IMG/VR virus record: IMGVR_UViG_3300042691_006756
Location: 1-28,158 of that record
Length of the DNA stretch: 28,158 bases
From: a virus
Reading direction: 5' to 3' (one strand)
The number at the start of each line of letters is the position of its first letter. The first letter of the stretch is position 1. The translations under genes were made by a program, and so were the position numbers. The notes beneath the pieces are model-generated. The model was given only the letters and a program-made list of their open reading frames with translations, had not been told where the DNA came from and searched no databases. Positions 22,923 through 28,158 of this stretch are shown here, piece after piece.

Positions 22923-23231
22923 ATGGCAGACCGCAAAGACCGTATGGCTTTGCTCAGTCGCTACAATAAGCTTCATTTGCAGAGATATGAGCAAAAGTCT
23001 AATCTCAATTTAAATGTTGAGCAGTGGGCAGCAGATGCCCTTGTTGAATCATATGGGCTTAAGGCTTGTTATGATTTATTAGATTATTATTTCAAAGTTG
23101 CTCAAAATCCTAGTTGGAACTTTTTTGCATATAATGCACAAGATATTTTAAACGGTAGAGAATCAACAGAACAAGATTTAAAAGAACGAGAAGAGCGTAG
23201 AAAATTGGCTAGGAAGTGGTTAAGTGAATAA
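22923..23231 (+). CDS. Hypothetical helical protein next to the helicase (possible loader)
   Basis: 102 residues, nearly all predicted helix: a basic N-terminus (MADRKDRMALLSRYNKLHLQ), a middle part with VEQWAADALVESYGLKACYD and a motif YYFKVAQNPSWNFFAYNAQDIL, and a highly charged C-terminal helix (LKEREERRKLARKWL). Its stop overlaps the GTG of the DnaB-type helicase by eight bases, so the two are made together. Small basic helical proteins coded directly before the helicase are often loaders or replisome organisers, and the central WNFFAYNA block resembles parts of some. That role is an inference from position. I cannot assign a family. Confidence 0.55.
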   Translation: MADRKDRMALLSRYNKLHLQRYEQKSNLNLNVEQWAADALVESYGLKACYDLLDYYFKVAQNPSWNFFAYNAQDILNGRESTEQDLKEREERRKLARKWLSE

Positions 23232-24447
23232 TACAGAGGCAAAACTAGTATCAGCAGTACTTGAAGATAAGCAAGTCCATATATTACTTCAAGCCAACAT
23301 AGATTCTATGCTTAAAACACATGGAGATATATGGAATTTTATAAAAAGATATACAGAGTCAAATGGTACAGTTCCACCAACTTCTTTGGTTATAGAGAAA
23401 TTTAGAGATTTTGCGCCAGTTCAAGGGGTAGGCTCAACAAAACATCACCTAGAAGAATTCCAGGCTGATTATTTAAATGACAGCCTTAAAGATATTATTC
23501 GTAATGCTGCTACAGAAGTTCAAGGTGGTCAGGGCGTAAAAGCTCTTGAACAACTTATTACAAAAACTTCAGAGCTAAAAAAGAATACATCAGTAATTCG
23601 TGATATTGATGCAACAGATATTCAATCTGCTATTTCATATTTTGAAAATGTTAAGAAGCAACAAGAATTAGGTAAGATAGGAATTAAAACAGGCTTGCCA
23701 GGGTTTGACAATTACCTTCCTTCAGGAATTATGCCAGGTCAGTTGGGGATTTTCCTAGCATATCCAGGTATTGGCAAATCCTGGCTTGCCCTTTACTTTG
23801 CTGTACAAGCATGGAAACAGGGCAAAACACCAATGATCATAAGTCTTGAAATGTCAGAGACAGAAGTTCGTAATCGTGTATTTGCGATTATGGGAGAAGG
23901 TCTTTGGTCACACCGTAAGATTTCTAATGGTGATATTGAAATAGACATGTTAAAGAAATGGCATGACAGTAAGATTTCTGGAAAGCCACCATTTCACATT
24001 ATTTCAAATGATAGTGGTGGAGAAATTACACCATCAGTTATTCGTGGAAAGATTGATCAGTATCGCCCAGACTTTGTAATTGTAGACTATCTGCAACTTA
24101 TGGCACCAAACCAAAAGTCTGATAATGAAACGGTACGTATGAAGAATCTTTCTCGTGAACTAAAATTAATGTCTATTAGCGAAGAGGTTCCTATTATTGC
24201 AATTTCTTCTGCTACTCCAGATGATGTTAAAGATATGTCTACAGTTCCAACACTTGGACAAACATCTTGGTCACGTCAAATTGCATATGATGCTGACTGG
24301 GTATTAGCGCTGGGTCGTGGAACCAACAGTGATATAATTGAATGTGCGTTTAGAAAAAATCGTAATGGATTCATGGGAGACTTTTTAGTACAGGCAGATT
24401 TTGATAAAGGATATTACAGATATAAAGATTATGAAGACAAAAAATAA
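23224..24447 (+). CDS. DnaB-type replicative DNA helicase
   Basis: 407 residues, a hexameric RecA-fold helicase that unwinds DNA ahead of the polymerase. The N-terminal ~150 residues are helical, matching the DnaB N-terminal domain (primase-contacting). The RecA domain begins at GIKTGLPGFDNYLPSG. Walker A is AYPGIGKS at residues 179-186 (K185, S186), the IISLEMSE segment is the H1a-like strand and glutamate, and Walker B is FVIVDYLQLM with D288. Motif H3-like follows (PIIAISSATPDD, where many DnaB proteins have SQLNR). Then comes a QTSWSRQIAYDADWVLAL stretch equivalent to the DADVV region. GTG start, overlapping the upstream gene; the 3' end overlaps the primase gene by 17 bases from its ATG. 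Helicase, primase, SSB and polymerase follow in order. Confidence 0.88.
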   Translation: MNNTEAKLVSAVLEDKQVHILLQANIDSMLKTHGDIWNFIKRYTESNGTVPPTSLVIEKFRDFAPVQGVGSTKHHLEEFQADYLNDSLKDIIRNAATEVQGGQGVKALEQLITKTSELKKNTSVIRDIDATDIQSAISYFENVKKQQELGKIGIKTGLPGFDNYLPSGIMPGQLGIFLAYPGIGKSWLALYFAVQAWKQGKTPMIISLEMSETEVRNRVFAIMGEGLWSHRKISNGDIEIDMLKKWHDSKISGKPPFHIISNDSGGEITPSVIRGKIDQYRPDFVIVDYLQLMAPNQKSDNETVRMKNLSRELKLMSISEEVPIIAISSATPDDVKDMSTVPTLGQTSWSRQIAYDADWVLALGRGTNSDIIECAFRKNRNGFMGDFLVQADFDKGYYRYKDYEDKK

Positions 24448-25363
24448 CGATATATATACATCACAACAAATACAAAGAGTACTAACAGGCGCAGGAATAG
24501 ATATAGAGGCTGAGTACGGAACTGATTATATAATCTTTTGTCCTTATCACAATAATAATAGAACCCCTGCTGGAGAAGTATCAAAAGAATCTGGATTATT
24601 CTTTTGCTTTGGCTGTCAAACAACTAAAAATCTTGTAGAGTTTATAATGCACATGACTGGCAGATCATATTTTGAATCTATTAGATATATTAAGAGTAAA
24701 GAAGTTGAGACTAACTTAGAGGAAGTTGTTAATAAAGCTCTTTATGCTGCACCAGATTTTGTACAGTATGACGAACTACTTATTAAAAGACTATCAAAAC
24801 AGGCCATAGAAAGCCCAAGATCAGTGTCATATTTTGAGGGTCGTAAAATTACAAAAGAATCCATGGTTAAATTTGACTTAGGCTATTCTGAAAAACAAGA
24901 CTCTGTTGTTGTTCCTATGCATTCTCCAGATGGCATGTGCTTAGGTTTTGTTGCAAGAACGGTAGAAGGAAAAGAATTTAAAAATACACCAGGACTACCA
25001 AAAAGCAAAATATTATTTAACTTACATAGAGTAAAGTCATCAAAGATTATTTATGTTGTTGAATCATCTTTTGATGCTATTAGATTAGATCAGGTAGGTT
25101 TACCCGCAGTTGCTACGCTGGGGGCTAATGTTTCATCAAGCCAGATGAAATTATTGGAAAAGTACTTCACTAGTGTTGTGCTTGTAGCAGACAATGATGA
25201 GGCAGGCTCAATTATGGCTGACCGCCTAACTGAGAAATTAGGGTCACTAGTTACAATAGTTAAATTAGAAAAACAATATAAAGATATTGGTGATATGAAT
25301 GATGATGCTATTAGAAAACTTGAATACTCATTTGACAACTCTATCATTGCTATGCTAAAATAG
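24431..25363 (+). CDS. DNA primase, CHC2 zinc and TOPRIM domains
   Basis: 310 residues. The N-terminal zinc-binding domain has C37-x2-H40 and C59-x2-C62 (CPYH ... CFGC), the CHC2 pattern of DnaG primases. The TOPRIM core shows E211 and D215 (VESSFDAI), the TLGANVS loop, and VADNDEAG with D254, D256 and G259, the metal-binding acidic residues. Length fits a minimal zinc-plus-catalytic primase without the C-terminal helicase-binding domain. I chose ATG 24431 rather than the upstream TTG at 24401, which would begin well inside the helicase. The gene still overlaps the helicase by 17 bases and has only a weak ribosome site, so coupling is likely. The last ~32 bases contain the promoter of the SSB gene. 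Confidence 0.87.
   Translation: MKTKNNDIYTSQQIQRVLTGAGIDIEAEYGTDYIIFCPYHNNNRTPAGEVSKESGLFFCFGCQTTKNLVEFIMHMTGRSYFESIRYIKSKEVETNLEEVVNKALYAAPDFVQYDELLIKRLSKQAIESPRSVSYFEGRKITKESMVKFDLGYSEKQDSVVVPMHSPDGMCLGFVARTVEGKEFKNTPGLPKSKILFNLHRVKSSKIIYVVESSFDAIRLDQVGLPAVATLGANVSSSQMKLLEKYFTSVVLVADNDEAGSIMADRLTEKLGSLVTIVKLEKQYKDIGDMNDDAIRKLEYSFDNSIIAMLK
25332..25361 (+). promoter_or_regulatory. Near-consensus promoter of the ssDNA-binding protein gene
   Basis: TTGACA (25332-25337) is a perfect -35, followed by an 18-base spacer and TAAAAT (25356-25361) with the extended TG at 25353-25354. It is the best sigma70 promoter in the window and sits wholly within the 3' end of the primase gene. The -10 is followed, six bases later, by ACTTATATAAGGAG, as in the leader at 4877. 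Confidence 0.8.
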
Positions 25364-25367
25364 AAAA

Positions 25368-25383
25368 ACTTATATAAGGAGAA
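25368..25383 (+). promoter_or_regulatory. Palindromic leader and ribosome binding site of the SSB gene
   Basis: CTTATATAAG (25369-25378) is a perfect 10-base palindrome directly joined to AAGGAG (25376-25381), eight bases before the ATG at 25389. The predicted transcription start is the A at 25368. The arrangement repeats that in front of the short chaperone gene. Confidence 0.55.
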
Positions 25384-25388
25384 AATAA

Positions 25389-26042
25389 ATGACAATAGTA
25401 AAAGGGCTTAAAAACATCAACGCATTAGTTGAAAAGCCAAAATATGAAAGTACAGGAACAAAGGTTCGTTGGGTAAAACTAGCGGACGGACAAGCAGCAA
25501 AGATTCGTTTTGTTAACGAACTGGACTCTGACTCAGCCAACTATAATGAAGATCGTGGTCTTGCCGTTGTTGTATCAGAGCACACAAATCCAAAAGATTA
25601 TAAGCGCAAGGCAGCATGTACTCAGGAATCTGAGGGGCGTTGCTTTGGTTGCGAAATGGCACGTAAAGAACCCAAAAGTGGTTGGAGAGCACGTCTTCGT
25701 TTTTACACAAATGTTCTAGTTGATGATGGTACTGAAGATCCATACATTGCAGTATGGTCGCAAGGTATTAGCAAGCAATCAGCATTTAATACAATTCGTG
25801 AGTATGCACTTGAAACAGGAAGCATCTCAAATCTTATGTGGAAGCTAAAGCGTAATGGACAGGGAACTGAAACCAATTACACATTAATTCCATCAACTCC
25901 AGATACTGAACCATTTAAGTGGGAAAACAAGGAATTCTTTAATTTAGAGAAAGTTGTTCGTGAAGTTCCATATCCAGAGCAAGAAGCATTCTACTTTGGG
26001 TTCGATACTCCATCAACTACTGCTACCAATATTGATTGGTAA
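25389..26042 (+). CDS. Single-stranded DNA-binding protein, gp32-like with zinc site
   Basis: 217 residues. Strand-rich OB-like body (VRWVKLADGQAAKIRFV, GWRARLRFYTNVLVDD, PYIAVWSQGI). H65, C77, C85 and C88 give H-x11-C-x7-C-x2-C, close to the T4 gp32 zinc site (H64, C77, C87, C90). Aromatic and basic residues next to the zinc loop (KPKYE, NPKDYKRK) fit ssDNA contact. The role would be to coat template strands and organise the replisome. The C-terminus (ATNIDW) is short, with one acid and an aromatic end, unlike the long acidic tail of gp32; it may still be the partner-binding tip, as in T7 gp2.5. A strong promoter and ribosome site suggest high expression. Its codons end in C or G more often than those of the primase. 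Confidence 0.75.
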   Translation: MTIVKGLKNINALVEKPKYESTGTKVRWVKLADGQAAKIRFVNELDSDSANYNEDRGLAVVVSEHTNPKDYKRKAACTQESEGRCFGCEMARKEPKSGWRARLRFYTNVLVDDGTEDPYIAVWSQGISKQSAFNTIREYALETGSISNLMWKLKRNGQGTETNYTLIPSTPDTEPFKWENKEFFNLEKVVREVPYPEQEAFYFGFDTPSTTATNIDW

Positions 26043-26045
26043 TAG

Positions 26046-28158
26046 ATGAATTACGTTGGGCTTCATGTCCACACCCATTACTCTCTAATGGATGGTGTGG
26101 CTACTCCGCAGGAATATGTAAATAGAGCAGTTGAACTGGGTATGCCAGCAATTGCTATTACAGATCATGGAACTTTGTCTGGGCACCGTGAGATGTATCG
26201 TGCTGCGAAGGAAGCTGGTATTAAACCAATTCTTGGCATAGAAGGCTATATGACAACAGATATGTCTGACAAAAGGGCAAAAGCAGAACGCACTGACCCA
26301 CTTGATCAAAATTATCATCATATAGTTCTTCTTGCCAAGAACCAACAAGGTTTAGAAAATCTAAATAAGATAAATGAAATTGCTTGGACTGAAGGATTTT
26401 TTAGCAAGCCAAGATTTGATTTTGAAACACTTGCAAAATATAAAGAAGGAATTATTGTTACTTCCGCTTGCCTTAGTGGTTGGATAGCAAAAGCGGTAGA
26501 GCTAGATGAACTTGCAGTAGCAAAGAAGCATGTGGCATGGTTTAAAGAAACATTTGGCGATGACTATTATATTGAAGTAATGCCACATAATCCTGAGAAA
26601 GTAAATAAAGGATTAATTGATTTGGCAAAGTCTATGGGTGTAAAGATTGTAGTTACACCAGACTGCCACCACTCTGATACCAGCCAAAAAGAAATTCAAG
26701 AGCTAATGCTTATTTTAAATACCCACGCAAAACTACAGAAAGATGTTACATACGAAAAGTCTAAGAAGTACAAGGACATGATGGATAGGCTTGATTATTT
26801 GTATGGCGCAGACCGTCAAATGTCTTTCCGCTCTTTTGACATTCACTTGCTTTCATATGAAGAGATGAAAGATTGTATGGCAAAGCAGGGTATAGATAAT
26901 GAAGAAATGTTTAGTAGCACTAATGAGATTATGAATAAGGTAGAAGATTATGATATTAAGTCTGGTCTTAATCTATTACCAGTTCAATATAGGAATCCAG
27001 GAGAAGAGTTGCGTAAGCTAGCTATGGAAGGTCTAAAAGACCGTGGGCTAGATACAAACCCAGAATATATTAATCGTCTTGATGAAGAATTAAAGATTAT
27101 TGGAGAAAAGAATTTTGAGCCATACTTTCTAGTTGTTCGTAACATGCTTAACTGGGCAAAGAAAGAGGACATCATGGTTGGTCCAGGCCGTGGATCTTCT
27201 GCTGGGTCCTTGCTTTGTTATGCAATTGGAATTACAGATATTGATCCAATAAAGCACGGACTATTGTTCTTCCGTTTTATTAATCCTGAGCGCAATGACT
27301 TTCCTGATATTGACTCAGACATTCAAGATTCACGTCGTGATGAAGTAAAAGACTATCTAGTTAGACAGTATCGCCATGTTGCTTCTATTGCAACATTTTT
27401 AGAGTTTAAGGATAAGGGTGTTGTGCGAGATGTTGCTCGTGCACTAAATATTCCTTTGCCAGATGTAAACAAGGTTTTAAAAACAGTTGATACATGGGAT
27501 GATTTTTGTACATCAAGAAATGCAGAATGGTTCCGTGATAAATACCCAGAGGTAGTAGCTCTTGGAGACCAACTTCGTGGTCGTATTCGTGGTACTGGAA
27601 TTCATGCTGCTGGTGTGGTGACAAGCAAAGAACCTATATTCAAGTATGCACCATTAGAGACTCGTAATGTTACTGGAGCAGATGATCGTATCCCAGTTGT
27701 AGCGGTAGATATGGAAGAAGCAGAACGCATTGGCCTAATTAAGATAGATGCTCTTGGTCTAAAGACTCTTAGTGTTCTTAAAGATACTGTTGACATTATT
27801 GAAGATAGATATGGTAAAAAGATTGACCTTCTTAAAATAGATATGGATGATAAAAATGTATATCAGATGCTTTCTGATGGATATACAAAGGGCGTTTTCC
27901 AGTGTGAAGCAGCTCCATATACAAATCTACTAATCAAGATGGGTGTAAAAAATCTGGCAGAACTTGCTGCGTCTAATGCTTTGGTTCGTCCTGGAGCTAT
28001 GAATACTATTGGTAAAGACTATATTGCTCGCAAGCATGGTCGCCAAAATATTGACTATATGCACCAGATTTTAAAGCCATTTACTGAGGAAACATATGGG
28101 TGTATCCTATACCAGGAACAGGTTATGCAGGCTTGCGTTGAACTTGGCGGTATGACAA
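26046..28158 (+). CDS. dnaE: DNA polymerase III alpha subunit-like replicative polymerase (DnaE type), 3' end outside window
   Basis: The first 704 codons of a C-family polymerase; the frame is open to the window end. An N-terminal PHP domain (residues about 5-280) has all nine usual metal ligands: H7, H9, D16, H41, E66, H92, C142, D206, H208. The palm follows: VGPGRGSSAGSLLCYAIGI, then FPDIDSD with catalytic D423 and D425, and IKIDALGLKTL with the third Asp, D568. Conserved ends are FQCEAAP, LVRPGAM and YGCILYQEQVMQ. Full-length family members are about 1000-1200 residues, so about a third is missing here. ATG 26046 is four bases after the SSB stop, with no clear ribosome site. An intact PHP domain suggests a built-in proofreading exonuclease. 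Confidence 0.93.
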   Translation, partial: MNYVGLHVHTHYSLMDGVATPQEYVNRAVELGMPAIAITDHGTLSGHREMYRAAKEAGIKPILGIEGYMTTDMSDKRAKAERTDPLDQNYHHIVLLAKNQQGLENLNKINEIAWTEGFFSKPRFDFETLAKYKEGIIVTSACLSGWIAKAVELDELAVAKKHVAWFKETFGDDYYIEVMPHNPEKVNKGLIDLAKSMGVKIVVTPDCHHSDTSQKEIQELMLILNTHAKLQKDVTYEKSKKYKDMMDRLDYLYGADRQMSFRSFDIHLLSYEEMKDCMAKQGIDNEEMFSSTNEIMNKVEDYDIKSGLNLLPVQYRNPGEELRKLAMEGLKDRGLDTNPEYINRLDEELKIIGEKNFEPYFLVVRNMLNWAKKEDIMVGPGRGSSAGSLLCYAIGITDIDPIKHGLLFFRFINPERNDFPDIDSDIQDSRRDEVKDYLVRQYRHVASIATFLEFKDKGVVRDVARALNIPLPDVNKVLKTVDTWDDFCTSRNAEWFRDKYPEVVALGDQLRGRIRGTGIHAAGVVTSKEPIFKYAPLETRNVTGADDRIPVVAVDMEEAERIGLIKIDALGLKTLSVLKDTVDIIEDRYGKKIDLLKIDMDDKNVYQMLSDGYTKGVFQCEAAPYTNLLIKMGVKNLAELAASNALVRPGAMNTIGKDYIARKHGRQNIDYMHQILKPFTEETYGCILYQEQVMQACVELGGMT

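Noticed and set aside
24401-24430. TTG start ten codons upstream for the primase
   Set aside because: It adds residues encoded in the body of the helicase gene without a ribosome site; the ATG at 24431 gives a normal DnaG-like N-terminus.

Overview
The window is a 28 kb stretch of a tailed double-stranded DNA phage (Caudoviricetes, most likely a long-tailed siphovirus). It carries the end of the head-tail joining genes, the whole tail module and the first part of a replication module. All genes lie on the + strand, packed with TAATG and ATGA junctions. There are only four gaps of 30 bases or more, and no stretch of 300 bases lacks a gene. The DNA is AT-rich (roughly two thirds A+T by eye). 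I saw no tRNA, rRNA, CRISPR array, insertion sequence, integrase or lysis gene. The tail assembly chaperone and minor tail proteins look like those of actinobacterial phages, and some starts look leaderless, which is common in Actinobacteria. An AT-rich (for example aquatic) actinobacterial host is therefore my best guess, but it is an inference.

Layout. 36-3354: a small unknown ORF, then a SAP/Rho-N-like protein and four proteins in the order head-tail adaptor, head closure, neck/tail completion, tail terminator. 3427-4062: the major tail protein, with its own promoter in front and a strong UUCG hairpin terminator behind. 4134-5224: two separate paralogous tail assembly chaperone genes, one long (G+T-like) and one short (G-like), in place of the usual single gene with a programmed frameshift. 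5249-14038: a 2929-residue tape measure protein. 14038-22005: distal tail protein, a 1463-residue hub protein with a lectin-like insert, and four smaller minor tail or fibre proteins.

22007-28158: a zinc-ribbon ORF and a MerR-like helix-turn-helix protein, whose ribosome binding site is locked in a hairpin inside the zinc-ribbon gene; two small unknown genes; a DnaB-type helicase; a short CHC2/TOPRIM primase; a gp32-like zinc ssDNA-binding protein with a near-consensus promoter; and the N-terminal 704 codons of a DnaE-type polymerase with an intact PHP domain. Helicase, primase, SSB and polymerase would form a largely self-sufficient replisome.

Regulation. Most genes appear coupled within long transcripts. 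The products needed in large amounts (major tail protein, short chaperone, SSB) each have their own extended -10 promoter (TGnTAnAAT) and a good Shine-Dalgarno. The promoters of the short chaperone and the SSB share a near-identical leader with identical spacing. Terminators, repeated promoters, leaderless starts and an RNA hairpin look like the means of setting protein ratios in this dense genome.
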